Of a stretch of DNA of 32,459 nt, positions 16,765 through 25,221 are shown piece by piece (position 1 is the first letter of the stretch; every line of letters starts with the position of its first letter). The notes beneath the pieces are model-generated. The model saw only the letters and a program-made list of their open reading frames with translations, made no database searches and had not been told where the DNA came from. A program made the position numbers and the translations under genes. The stretch is from Gammaproteobacteria bacterium (lineage in GTDB: Bacteria; Pseudomonadota; Gammaproteobacteria; Ga0077536), in the NCBI GenBank assembly GCA_009692265.1, contig SHZM01000040.1:1-32459 (forward strand), written 5' to 3'.

Positions 16765-17202
16765 ATGCACCACGCCGTTGTTCTATTCCTGGGCTGCTTT
16801 GCCGTGGCATGCGAGGCAGCACCACCGCAGTGGCCCACTTGGCCGCAGGTTCAAGCCGGGACCGAACAGTTTGTCTATGACCGGATCGGCGAGGGTCGTC
16901 GCCTTGTACTCGGCCCCAGTGCCCCGCGCGTAAGCCCCGTACCATCGAATCAAGGCTGCGACGCGCTCTATGCGCAACGTTTGGCTTTAATGCGCACTCA
17001 ATTCGATTACAAACCACCGTATACCGACGATCCGCGCAATCGCGGCGCGCTGTTCATCGGCACGATTTTTCCGCCCGCGTTTTATTTCCTCGCCTTCAGC
17101 GGTATCCAGGCCTACGGCGAAGCCAACGACGATGCAGCCGCTCAAGCCCAACTTGATGCGCTCCGGTATGCCTCCGCCACGCAGCAGTGTTACGTGCGAT
17201 AA
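16765..17202 (+). CDS. Small exported protein of unknown function
   Basis: This is a 145-residue protein that I do not recognise. The first residues (MHHAVVLFLGCFAVACEAAPPQ) look like a short signal peptide with cleavage near CEAA; the lipobox fit is poor, so a lipoprotein is unlikely but possible. A C-terminal hydrophobic stretch (GTIFPPAFYFLAFSGIQAYG) could be a membrane anchor. Two cysteines, in NQGCDALY and TQQCYVR, could pair after export. ATG 16765 has AAAAGAG (16753-16759) before it; an upstream in-frame TTG (16744) has no site and is rejected. It is divergent from dnaE2 and shares the region with the LexA-like palindrome, so SOS control is possible but unproven. Confidence 0.6.
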   Translation: MHHAVVLFLGCFAVACEAAPPQWPTWPQVQAGTEQFVYDRIGEGRRLVLGPSAPRVSPVPSNQGCDALYAQRLALMRTQFDYKPPYTDDPRNRGALFIGTIFPPAFYFLAFSGIQAYGEANDDAAAQAQLDALRYASATQQCYVR

Positions 17203-17289
17203 CGAAGAAGATCGACACCTATCGATTCTCATTTTCCGCCGTGCCCGATACCATACGCGCCTTCGTCTCCGGCAAGGCTCAAACCCACG

Positions 17290-18480
17290 ATGTTCGAAAC
17301 GCTCAAAGCCCTAAACTCCGATCCGATCCTCGGCCTGATGGCCAGCTACCGCGAGGATACGAACCCACACAAAATCGATCTCGGGGTCGGCGTCTATAAA
17401 GACGAAGCCGGTCATACTCCGATTATGGAATGCGTGAAACGCGCGGATGCGCTACATCACGCGGCCGAGACCAGCAAAACCTACGTCGGTCCCCCAGGCG
17501 ATCCGGAATTCAACCAACAAATGCAAAATTTGATCTTCGGCACTGATCACGCCGCGATCAAGGCGAATCGAATTCGCACCGTGCAGGCACCCGGTGGCTG
17601 TGGCGCGCTGCGCGTTGGCGCTGAACTGATCAACCGTGCGCGACCCGGCGCGGCTTTATGGGTGAGCGATCCCACCTGGGCGAATCACGTGCCCCTGCTT
17701 GGGGACGCCGGTCTCGAAATTAAAACTTACCCGTACTACGACGCCGCCTCGCAAGGCTTGAAGATTGACGCGATGCTCGCGGCGTTCGGGCAAATCAATG
17801 CGAGGGATCTCGTGTTACTCCATGGCTGCTGCCATAACCCGTGCGGCGTTGATTTAAATGAACAGCACTGGGATGCAGTCGCCGCGCTGGCCGTACAGCG
17901 TGGTTTTACCCCGTTTATCGATCTCGCCTATCTCGGCCTTGGCCTCGGCTTGAAAGAAGACTCTTACGGCGCCCGTAAACTCGCCGCCACGGTGCCGGAA
18001 CTGGTCCTCGCCAGTTCGTGCTCAAAGAACTTCGGTCTTTACCGCGAACGTGTTGGCGCTTTGTCGATCATGTCCGCCAACGTGCCCGAGGCGGATATCG
18101 TCTATGGTCAGATGCAGAACGTTGCGCGTGGGATTTATTCGATGCCACCGAACTACGGCGGCGCGTTGGTCGGCCGCATCCTCGCCGATCCCGTGCTCCG
18201 CAAGGACTGGGACGCCGAGTTAACCGGGATGCGCGATCGCATCAATGGTCTGCGCGCCGAACTTGCCAAGAAATTTCAAGCACGTTTACACAGCAATCGT
18301 TTCGATTTCATTCCGCATCAGCGCGGAATTTTTTCGTTTCTCGGCTTGAACAAAGATCAGGTGCAGACCTTAAAAAGCCAATACAGCATTTATATGGTGG
18401 ATTCGAGTCGCATTAACGTGGCTGGAATCAGTCAGCAAAATATTGATTACTTCTGCGAGTCCGTCTGCGCGGTGCTGTGA
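17290..18480 (+). CDS. Aromatic/aspartate aminotransferase (class I PLP)
   Basis: This is a 396-residue fold-type I aminotransferase of the AspC/TyrB group, transferring amino groups between aspartate or aromatic amino acids and 2-oxoglutarate. It starts MFETLKALNSDPILGLMASY and DLGVGVYKDEAGHTPI, the family N-terminus. Cofactor residues are clear: the phosphate-binding APGGCGALR, W in DPTWANHVP, HGCCHNPCGVDL (Asn contacting PLP), PFIDLAYLGLGLGL (Asp-Tyr pair), and the Schiff-base lysine K246 in SSCSKNFGLYRERVG. The arginine in SSRINVAGIS binds the substrate carboxylate. The usual CCHNPTG is CCHNPCG here, a Thr-to-Cys change next to the cofactor site. The gene starts 87 bases after the exported protein; no obvious operon partner. 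Confidence 0.94.
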   Translation: MFETLKALNSDPILGLMASYREDTNPHKIDLGVGVYKDEAGHTPIMECVKRADALHHAAETSKTYVGPPGDPEFNQQMQNLIFGTDHAAIKANRIRTVQAPGGCGALRVGAELINRARPGAALWVSDPTWANHVPLLGDAGLEIKTYPYYDAASQGLKIDAMLAAFGQINARDLVLLHGCCHNPCGVDLNEQHWDAVAALAVQRGFTPFIDLAYLGLGLGLKEDSYGARKLAATVPELVLASSCSKNFGLYRERVGALSIMSANVPEADIVYGQMQNVARGIYSMPPNYGGALVGRILADPVLRKDWDAELTGMRDRINGLRAELAKKFQARLHSNRFDFIPHQRGIFSFLGLNKDQVQTLKSQYSIYMVDSSRINVAGISQQNIDYFCESVCAVL

Positions 18481-18533
18481 TAATTCCGACTACGATTCAC
18501 ATTAATTGTAGAACAACGGATGAACAGAACTAA

Positions 18534-19244
18534 TCGCGGACGAGGACTGATGTTACAACGGCCGCAGCAGCGGTTTTCGCTAGTCACAGTGGCATGCTCG
18601 CACCGGTCCACGCTGAAGAAGCGGTACGCCATGTAGTCGAGCGCGTCGTTCAGGTGCGGGATTATCTCGGCCGCCAGATCCTGTTGGAGAACGTGTCGAG
18701 CGACCTGGGTTATGCGCACTCCTCAATGCCCGAGTGGGAGTTTTTGAGCGCGATAGCAACCGGCGCGGACTGCCTGATTCTGCTTGATCTCAACAATATA
18801 TTCGTCAGCGCGCGCAATCACGACTTCGATCCGATGACCTACTTGAACGCGATCCCAGCGGATCGTGTAGCCCAGTTCCATCTCGCCGGACATCGTGACC
18901 ACGGCGACTACATTGTCGACACCCACGACGCCGCGATCATCGATCCGGTCTGGGCGCTCTATCGCGCCGCAGTGCGACGCTTCGGCCACGCGGCAGCGAT
19001 GATCGAGCGCGATGACGAGATCCCACCACTTGCGGATCTTCTCGCGGAACTCGAGGTAGCGCGCCGTTACTACGCCGAGGCGAGAGGCCGGAGCTATGCG
19101 CTCCGGCCGGGGAAACAACACCGCAGCACTGTCGTTGAATATTCTCGGAAAAATTCCGCGAATAAATCAGCCGTGGCCAGGCAACTGATGGATATTCCCA
19201 TGAAAAAAAACGCGGCTTTCAAGCCGCGTTTTTTTCATCGCTGA
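18534..19244 (+). pseudogene. MNIO/DUF692 family iron enzyme, C-terminal half only
   Basis: The sequence from about 18585 onward encodes the second half of a DUF692 (multinuclear non-heme iron oxidase, MbnB/TglH/BufB-like) TIM barrel. Recognisable blocks are LLENVSSDLGY, CLILLDLNNIFVSARNHDFDP, QFHLAGHRDHGDY, DTHDAAIIDPVWALY and MIERDDEIPPLADLL, which carry several of the metal ligands. Full-length members have about 280 residues; here the first 100 or more, with the first metal ligands, are missing. The frame opens only after a TAA at 18531-18533, and the first ATG is 18594. After AEARGRSYALRPG the C-terminus becomes non-homologous and runs through the downstream terminator hairpin to a stop at 19242-19244, which a real gene would not do. 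No partner precursor peptide or DUF2063 gene follows. I call it a decaying remnant. Confidence 0.75.
19203..19235. terminator. Bidirectional rho-independent terminator
   Basis: CGCGGCTT (19211-19218) and AAGCCGCG (19221-19228) form a perfect 8-bp GC-rich stem with a TC loop. It is flanked by eight A residues (19203-19210) and by a T-run (19229-19235), so it can terminate transcription from both sides. It separates the plus-strand MNIO remnant from the minus-strand RND transporter, whose stop lies 20 bases beyond it. Confidence 0.92.
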
Positions 19245-19254
19245 TACGCGAAGG

Positions 19255-21699
19255 TTACGCCTTCGTACCCTCCAACTTGTGCAGCGCTTCTTCTTGCCAG
19301 CCGCCCATGTGTAAATCGCGTTGGGTATCCGAGTCATCAACGTGCGATTCCATGATGAACTTCGGTTTGAACACACGCACAAGTAACGGGATCAAGGTGA
19401 TGGCACCGATCATGTTGCTGGTAAGGAGTAGACACAGAAGCAGTGCCATCTCGCTATTGAAGCGTAGGGACGAGCCTGGGATCCAGTACACGATGCCAGA
19501 GAGGATGGTGACCGCCGTGAACAAAATCGCGGCACCGGTGGTCCGCATGGAGGTCACGATCCCATCGAAAAGCGTGCGATGTCGCATTTCTTCTTTCAAG
19601 CGATCGAGCATGTAAATCGCGTAGTCGACACCCACCCCGATCCCGACCGCCGTCACCGGCAAAGTGTTCACGTTGAGGCCGATATCGCGAATGGTCATGA
19701 ACGCGCGGTTGGTCATCACGCACAGCACCAGAATGACGAAGACCATGAGGCCGGCCACGATCGACCGATACGCCATCCCGATCGCGAGAACCACCACCGT
19801 GATGATGGTTAAGGTCATCTTTAAGTCGGAAATCTCGGTCTCTTGGTTAGCCGCGGCCGTGGTGCCGATGATGCCGCCCGCAAAACGTGGGGTCACCCCT
19901 TCCATCGGGTGTGTTTCCAGGAATTTCTTGGCGGCATCGACCGCGGTATGCACGGTCTTACCTGTCGCATCTTTATAAAACACCACGAAGTTCGCGGTAC
20001 GGCCCTCTAAGTCCATATATTCGAGGATTACCCCTGGCATCGAAGCGCCAGCTTCGTACATAAACAAAGTATTGCCGATGTCCTTCTGACTGTGCGGCAC
20101 CAGTGACCAGCGCGGATCGTCGTAGTGATAAAGCCGGTTAATCGAGCGTACCAGATGTGGAATGCTGCGCGTGCCGCCGTAGTTGAAGGTGTCGGCCATG
20201 TAGCGGCCGAACTCCTCCATCACAGCGACGACCTCGGGCTCTTTCATCCGGTGCGTTTTATCGCCTTCAAAGAAAATGCTGAACTGGTTAGCACCCGCGA
20301 ACTCGCTTGCGATCTTGGCGGCGGCGACGTTGTAGTCTGATTCGGGGAACAAAATTGGTGACCCTGGCTTGCTTTCGCCGATTTGCACCGACCAGCCGTT
20401 GAACATAGCCCATGCTGTGAGCACAAAAGCTCCTCCGAAGATCACCGCCGAAGCCCGCGGCCCAACCAGGAACACGCCAAACTTATGCATAATCCGTGAC
20501 GGCATGTGCTTGTGCTCTTCCTGTCGCGTCACTGTTGGGGTTGGCAAAATTGACATGACCAAGGGCACTAGAATCGCCACGGTGATGAGGTTACTGGCAC
20601 CCCAGAACGAACAGTAGTAACCGAGTTTGGAAATCATCGGCATAGAGGACATGGTCAAGACCAGCAGCGCAAACGCGTCGGCTAAAATGCCCAAGGTCGC
20701 GGGCAGCAGCAGTTCACCCATGGCGACGCGGACCGCCGCGTCCCGCGGGGTACCGAGCCGGATTTCATCGTAGTACCGCTCCATTAACTGCACGCAGTGA
20801 CTGGCCGTGCGGGCGGAGATCAAAATCGGCACCACCAGAATCAGCGGATCAAGGTTGTAACCCATCCAGCCGACAAAGCCCAAGCCCCACACGGCGGATA
20901 AGAAGGTGCCTAAGGCCGGTACGATAACGCCAACGATCGATCCGAAATGGATCCAGAGCAAGGTTATCATCACCGCCCCGGTCACCCCGAAGATCGTCCA
21001 CAGCTCTTTCGAGTGGAAGTAGATCCAGCCTTTCAGCATCGGTTCGCCCGCGACGTAAAGCCTGGTCTTGCCGTCTTTCTCAACCTGCTCCTTGAGCTCG
21101 GACAGTCGCGTATGAATCTGGGTATAGTTCAGGCGCTCCTCATCGAACCCTGCAAGAATCAACGCCGCCTTGCCGTTGGTCGAGATGTAGGTGCCATAGA
21201 CAATGTCATTATTAAAAGACTCCTCCCGCAGTTTTTTCATTCCTGCCTCGTCAGTCGGCAGATCTTTCGGCAGTACTGGCTCGGATTTGATCAACCCGCC
21301 CGCCGTCGTGCGAATGCGGCGAATTTTTGGGTGCGCCATGCTCGCGACCTGGTAGTGATTGACCCCTGGGATCAAATCCACCTCTTCGGTGAGCATTTTG
21401 ATTTTCTCTAAGGTATCAAGGGCGAAGATGTCTTCGCCCTCCTTCGTGACCTCAAGTGCCATCGTCACCACGTTGGCACCGCCGAAGGTTTGCTTCATGC
21501 GGTTATAGTTCTTGATGTATTCGTGTTTCTCCGGGAGCAAATCTGCAAACCGTGAGTACACCGCGATCTTCGGAATATGCATCGCCAACAAAATTGTCGG
21601 CACGCAGATGATCAGAAACGAGAACCATTTTCGGTCCATCAACCAGTTGGCGATTGCCTGTCCGCGGGTCTTACGGATTACTTGAGATTTCTTTTCCAT
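19255..21699 (-). CDS. RND superfamily transporter (HAE3/MMPL-like)
   Basis: This is an 814-residue inner-membrane exporter with about 12 membrane helices. The layout is the duplicated RND plan: one helix (FSFLIICVPTILLAMHIP), a periplasmic loop of about 190 residues, then a sterol-sensing-like bundle (WTIFGVTGAVMITLLWIHFGSIVGVIVPALGTFLSAVWGLGF). The second half repeats this with a loop after MFNGWSVQIGESKPGSPILFPE and a bundle from LTIITVVVLAIGMAYRSIVAG. A proton-relay-type block, GVDYAIYMLDRLKEEMRH, is present near the C-terminus and a matching ARTASHCVQLMERYYDE is in the first half. HAE3/MMPL members move lipids, hopanoids or hydrophobic metabolites. Neither membrane fusion protein nor outer-membrane channel lies next to it. 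Upstream is an unusually structured leader, downstream a strong terminator, so it is probably transcribed alone. Confidence 0.9.
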   Translation of the reverse strand: MEKKSQVIRKTRGQAIANWLMDRKWFSFLIICVPTILLAMHIPKIAVYSRFADLLPEKHEYIKNYNRMKQTFGGANVVTMALEVTKEGEDIFALDTLEKIKMLTEEVDLIPGVNHYQVASMAHPKIRRIRTTAGGLIKSEPVLPKDLPTDEAGMKKLREESFNNDIVYGTYISTNGKAALILAGFDEERLNYTQIHTRLSELKEQVEKDGKTRLYVAGEPMLKGWIYFHSKELWTIFGVTGAVMITLLWIHFGSIVGVIVPALGTFLSAVWGLGFVGWMGYNLDPLILVVPILISARTASHCVQLMERYYDEIRLGTPRDAAVRVAMGELLLPATLGILADAFALLVLTMSSMPMISKLGYYCSFWGASNLITVAILVPLVMSILPTPTVTRQEEHKHMPSRIMHKFGVFLVGPRASAVIFGGAFVLTAWAMFNGWSVQIGESKPGSPILFPESDYNVAAAKIASEFAGANQFSIFFEGDKTHRMKEPEVVAVMEEFGRYMADTFNYGGTRSIPHLVRSINRLYHYDDPRWSLVPHSQKDIGNTLFMYEAGASMPGVILEYMDLEGRTANFVVFYKDATGKTVHTAVDAAKKFLETHPMEGVTPRFAGGIIGTTAAANQETEISDLKMTLTIITVVVLAIGMAYRSIVAGLMVFVILVLCVMTNRAFMTIRDIGLNVNTLPVTAVGIGVGVDYAIYMLDRLKEEMRHRTLFDGIVTSMRTTGAAILFTAVTILSGIVYWIPGSSLRFNSEMALLLCLLLTSNMIGAITLIPLLVRVFKPKFIMESHVDDSDTQRDLHMGGWQEEALHKLEGTKA

Positions 21700-22042
21700 G
21701 GTTACTCACTCGCTGTGCCATCGGGGGAAACAACCGCCGCTACGCACGAAGCCCCAACCAACCGCGCCAGTTGGGGGCGATAGAAGGGGTTCGTTAGTGG
21801 CGGATGTGCGGGCGTGGCGAGCCCCCCATCGGGGACCGTCACCTCCAGCTCTGTATTATTTCTGAATCGTTAATTTTTTTGAATGGCTTTGTGCGACTGA
21901 AATGTCTCCCACGAACACAATCGATCGCAACCGAGTCGACTTCTTGCCTCGAACTGACCCGCCGAGGAGTCGTCTTCTAATGCTCTTACGACAGAGGATG
22001 GTGTCCTGCCCCATCGATTAGCGCAGGCGATGGCGCTATTGG
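21700..22042 (-). promoter_or_regulatory. Structured leader of the RND transporter gene
   Basis: No gene is supported in this stretch. CCGCCGCTACGCACGAAGCCCC (21734-21755, in part) can pair with GGGGTTCGTTAGTGGCGG (21786-21803) as a long imperfect stem, while GCCCCAAC (21751-21758) can instead pair with GTTGGGGGC (21770-21778). The two pairings share the GCCCC segment and cannot both form. The nonamer CCATCGGGG occurs at 21718-21726 and 21826-21834, on both sides of the stem. An AT-rich patch further upstream (about 21855-21885, minus-strand TAATAC) may be the promoter. The leader would be about 150 bases. Regulation by alternative folding is a hypothesis; simple stem-loops also arise in GC-rich intergenic DNA. 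Confidence 0.35.
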
Positions 22043-22185
22043 GGGCGCCTCTAAAAATCAGGATTTTTGTTCGAATGCAAGGCGCGGTGCTTCCGAGAAG
22101 CGCAGTTAACACTGCAAGTTAATGCGCATCGCAGGAAATGCCGCAACGCCGCAATCGGACAAAAAGACAATTTTTAGAGGTGCCC
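22043..22185. mobile_element. MITE-like element, copy 2
   Basis: This 143-base relative of the element at 7426-7569 has better preserved ends. The left end GGGCGCCTCTAAAAATC and the right end, which reads GGGCACCTCTAAAAATTG on the other strand, are inverted repeats matching at 15 of the first 17 positions. Inside lies a hairpin: GCGCA-G-TTAAC (22100-22110), loop ACTGCAA, then GTTAATGCGC (22118-22127). Flanks are TTGG and TTGA, so no exact target duplication is left. There is no coding capacity. Its right end overlaps the 3' end of the minus-strand MFS gene and supplies its stop codon. Confidence 0.75.
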
Positions 22186-23604
22186 TTGAGCAATTGACTG
22201 ATCTGGACGCAACTTGCCGCGCGCCAACGAACACGCGATGCCCGGTAGGCACAGGCTGGCGGCGACCAGGAAGCTTAAATCGATTGCTTTCGCGAGTTTT
22301 GGATAGGTGCTGGGTTCAATCGCGACCGGTCCAATGATCAATGCGAACGCGCTCGCCACCAATCCCATGCTGGCAAGTTGCCCAAGCACTCGCATTGTCG
22401 CGACCGCGCTACCGGCCACACCATAGTGCCGCTTGTCGACGGCACCCATAATCGCATTCGAGTTCGGTGACGAAAAAAGACTGAAGCCGAACCCGGTAAT
22501 CACGAGGCAGGTAATGACGTGGCCGAGCGAGGTGGCCGCTTCCAGTTGCGCGAGCAACAACAGGCCGAACCCCGTAATGCCCATGCCGAGGGAGGCGATC
22601 ACCCGCGGTTCGATCCGATCCGATAGCCGCCCCGCCAGCGGTGACATGACCGCCGACACCAGCGGTTGCGCCAACATGATCATCCCCGCCTGTGTCGGCG
22701 TTAAGCCCTTTAGGAATTGTAGATACAAGCTCATCAACACTAGGGTCGAATAGGTCGTTGCGTACATCAGCAGTGCGGCGATTGACGATAACGTAAACAC
22801 GCGGTTGGTGTAGAAAAGGCTTACATCAAAGAGCGGATCGGTCTTCGCGTGTTGATGTCGAAAAAACACCGCAAGCCCGAGCGCGCCGAGTCCCATCAAC
22901 GCAATGCCCTTGAAGGTTGGCAACGTCGAACCGCCCCACATCAGGCTGACAATCGATCCTGCGTACAGCGCCGCCCCAGTCCAGTCAAAACTGCCGCGAT
23001 GCTCGGCTTTCCATTCGCCTTTCACGCGCGGCAGACCGAAGAGGAGAACGAGTAGCGTGAGTGGCACGTGCGCGACGAAAGTCGCACGCCAGCTTAGATG
23101 TTCGACCAACCAGCCACCGATTACCGGGCCACAGGTCAAGCCGAAATACACCGACGACACCAACACACCAATCGCCGCGCCGCGCTTATCCGGCGGATAG
23201 ATCGACGACAGGATCGAAACTTGAGTGGCGTAGAGCATCGCCGCGGTCACCGCCTGCAAAACCCTTAAAGCCAGCAATGTCTCGGCGTTCGGTGCCAGCG
23301 CGAGCAGCACCGAAGTGATCAACAAACCCACGGTGCCCAGCGTAAAAATTCGCTTGCGCCCAACCATGTCGGCAAGCCGTCCGAACGCGAGTACGCTCGC
23401 CGCGCTCGCGGTCAGGAACGCCAGCGGTACCCAACTCAACAGCACCGCGTTCATCTTGAGATCGAGTGCCATTGCTGGCAGCGCAACATTGACCGCCGAA
23501 AGCATCAAGGGCAGTGCGAAGGCGCTCGTGACCAACATCACCAGCGCTGTGCGCTGGTTTTTAAGCGCGGAGGAATCGGTCACGCGGGTGGCGCTCTGCC
23601 CCAT
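22174..23604 (-). CDS. MFS transporter, DHA2-like (EmrB/QacA type)
   Basis: This is a 476-residue major facilitator with an estimated 14 membrane helices, the DHA2 layout. Helix 1 has LPLMLSAVNVALPAMALDL, with N-V-A-L-P as in EmrB-type proteins. Motif A is FGRLADMVGRKRIFTLG between helices 2 and 3; the motif C region is VYFGLTCGPVIGGWLVEHLSWRATF. Members are proton antiporters for drugs, or exporters of metabolites. It is the last gene of the catabolic operon and overlaps the acyl-CoA synthetase gene by 25 bases, so it may move the pathway's substrate or product. The C-terminus has been altered: the last codons (QGHL, then TAA) come from the inverted repeat of the MITE copy, so the native end was probably longer or different. 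The transmembrane part is intact. Confidence 0.88.
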   Translation of the reverse strand: MGQSATRVTDSSALKNQRTALVMLVTSAFALPLMLSAVNVALPAMALDLKMNAVLLSWVPLAFLTASAASVLAFGRLADMVGRKRIFTLGTVGLLITSVLLALAPNAETLLALRVLQAVTAAMLYATQVSILSSIYPPDKRGAAIGVLVSSVYFGLTCGPVIGGWLVEHLSWRATFVAHVPLTLLVLLFGLPRVKGEWKAEHRGSFDWTGAALYAGSIVSLMWGGSTLPTFKGIALMGLGALGLAVFFRHQHAKTDPLFDVSLFYTNRVFTLSSIAALLMYATTYSTLVLMSLYLQFLKGLTPTQAGMIMLAQPLVSAVMSPLAGRLSDRIEPRVIASLGMGITGFGLLLLAQLEAATSLGHVITCLVITGFGFSLFSSPNSNAIMGAVDKRHYGVAGSAVATMRVLGQLASMGLVASAFALIIGPVAIEPSTYPKLAKAIDLSFLVAASLCLPGIACSLARGKLRPDQSIAQGHL

Positions 23605-25211
23605 TCGCGATCGCGCAATTCGATTCGGCGAATCTTACCGCTCACGGTTTTCGGTAAGGTCGTGACAAATTCAATCTTGCGTGGATATTTGTACGGCGCG
23701 GTCACCGCTTTAACGTGATCCTGGAGAGTTTTAACCAGCGCCTCGTCGCCGCGTTGCCCGGCCTTGAGCACGACGAAGGCTTTGACGACTTCGCCTCGCA
23801 TTTCGTCGGGGCTGGAAACCACCGCGGATTCCGCCACTGCCGGATGTTCGAGCAAGGCACTCTCGACCTCGAACGGGCCGATGCGATAACCGGCGGAATT
23901 GATCACATCATCGGCGCGGCCGACAAACCAGAAGTAGCCATCGGCATCGACATAGGCGCGATCCCCGGTGAGGTACCAGCCGTGCCGGAAACATTTGCCG
24001 GTGCGTTCTGCGTCGCCGCGATACTCTTTGAATAGGCCCGGTGGCCATTCGGGCTCGACCCGCACCGCCACATCACCTTCGCGTCCCGACGGTAAGCGCG
24101 CGCCGTCGTCGTCTATCACCGCCAAGGTGATCCCAGGCGATGGTTTACCCATCGAGCCGAAGCGCGGCGTCAAACACGGGAAACTCGCGCACAACAGCAC
24201 CGATTCGGTTTGACCATAGCCATCACGGATAGTGAGGCCGGTGGCGGCGAGCCAGGTATCAATCACCTCGGGATTGAGTGGTTCGCCGGCGCCGACTACG
24301 TGGCGCAGGTGCGGGAACTTGTAGGCCGATAGATCCTGTAGCACCAACATTCGATAAATTGTCGGCGCGCCACAGAACGTAGTAATCGGATAGCGCGCCA
24401 GGATCTCCAAGGTCCGCTTCGGATCGAATGTCTCGCTGTGGTGGATGAAAAGTGTCGCGCCGCAATTCCACGGCGCGAAGTAGCTGCTCCACGCGGCCTT
24501 GGCCCAACCGGTATCGCTTAAATTCCAGTGCAAGTCTTCTGGCGTCAAATCAAGCCAGTAGCGGCCCGTGATTTGATGCGCGAGGCCGTAACCTTGCGTT
24601 TGAATCGCCATCTTCGGGTAGCCAGTAGTGCCCGAAGTGAAATAACACAGCGCGTCATCATCCGGTGCGGTATCGGTAGATTCGAAATCCGCAGATGCCG
24701 CAGCGACCGCCGGTTCGTACGCCAACCAACCGGCGCGCTCGGCATCAACACAAATCCTGACCTTCAAACCTTCGGCGGTGGCGATCGAATCCTGCTTGCC
24801 CGCATTTTTGTGATCGGTAATGAACGCCGTGGCGTTCGAGGCTTGAAATCGATATTCCAAATCCTTCGAGGCCAATTGGCTGGTGCCCGGCGAAAAAATC
24901 GCCCCGAGACGCAGGCAGGCGGTCAATATCTCCCACCACGCGACCACCCGTGGCAGCATGACTATCACGGTGTCGCCGCGTTTCACGCCGGCCGCCGTTA
25001 ATACGTTACAGACTCGACGCGATCGGGCTCCCATCTCGCGATAGGTAATCTTGCGTTCGGTGCCGTGATCATCGATCCAGAGCATCGCGAGTTTGGTGGC
25101 ATCAAGCGCGGCCCAGTGGTCAACCACGTCTCGCGCAAAATTAAAGCGCGCCGGCGGCGCCCACTTGAAATTCGCGTATTCGAGATCGTAATTCGTCATG
25201 TTCATCGTCAT
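23580..25211 (-). CDS. Acyl-CoA synthetase (medium-chain/MACS-like AMP-ligase)
   Basis: This is a 543-residue adenylate-forming ligase that activates a carboxylic acid with ATP and CoA. It opens FNFARDVVDHWA, the start of the MACS/acetyl-CoA synthetase-like branch. The ATP loop is YFTSGTTGYPKMAI. Other motifs are DGYGQTESVLL, GWYLTGDRAYVDADGYFWFVGRADDVINSAGYRIGPFEVE and PKTVSGKIRRIEL with catalytic K526. ATG at 25211 is chosen because GAGG lies 8 bases before it; an upstream in-frame ATG at 25238 would overlap the preceding gene. It begins 10 bases after the acyl-CoA dehydrogenase gene and its end overlaps the MFS start. It probably performs the entry step of the operon's pathway, making the acyl-CoA that the dehydrogenases then use. 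Chain length is not readable. Confidence 0.92.
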   Translation of the reverse strand: MTMNMTNYDLEYANFKWAPPARFNFARDVVDHWAALDATKLAMLWIDDHGTERKITYREMGARSRRVCNVLTAAGVKRGDTVIVMLPRVVAWWEILTACLRLGAIFSPGTSQLASKDLEYRFQASNATAFITDHKNAGKQDSIATAEGLKVRICVDAERAGWLAYEPAVAAASADFESTDTAPDDDALCYFTSGTTGYPKMAIQTQGYGLAHQITGRYWLDLTPEDLHWNLSDTGWAKAAWSSYFAPWNCGATLFIHHSETFDPKRTLEILARYPITTFCGAPTIYRMLVLQDLSAYKFPHLRHVVGAGEPLNPEVIDTWLAATGLTIRDGYGQTESVLLCASFPCLTPRFGSMGKPSPGITLAVIDDDGARLPSGREGDVAVRVEPEWPPGLFKEYRGDAERTGKCFRHGWYLTGDRAYVDADGYFWFVGRADDVINSAGYRIGPFEVESALLEHPAVAESAVVSSPDEMRGEVVKAFVVLKAGQRGDEALVKTLQDHVKAVTAPYKYPRKIEFVTTLPKTVSGKIRRIELRDREWGRAPPA

Positions 25212-25221
25212 AAGGTGATCC

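Noticed and set aside
21870-22112. Minus-strand open frame of 80 codons partly inside MITE copy 2
   Set aside because: It starts within the mobile element, has no ribosome-binding site that I can see and its product resembles nothing known.
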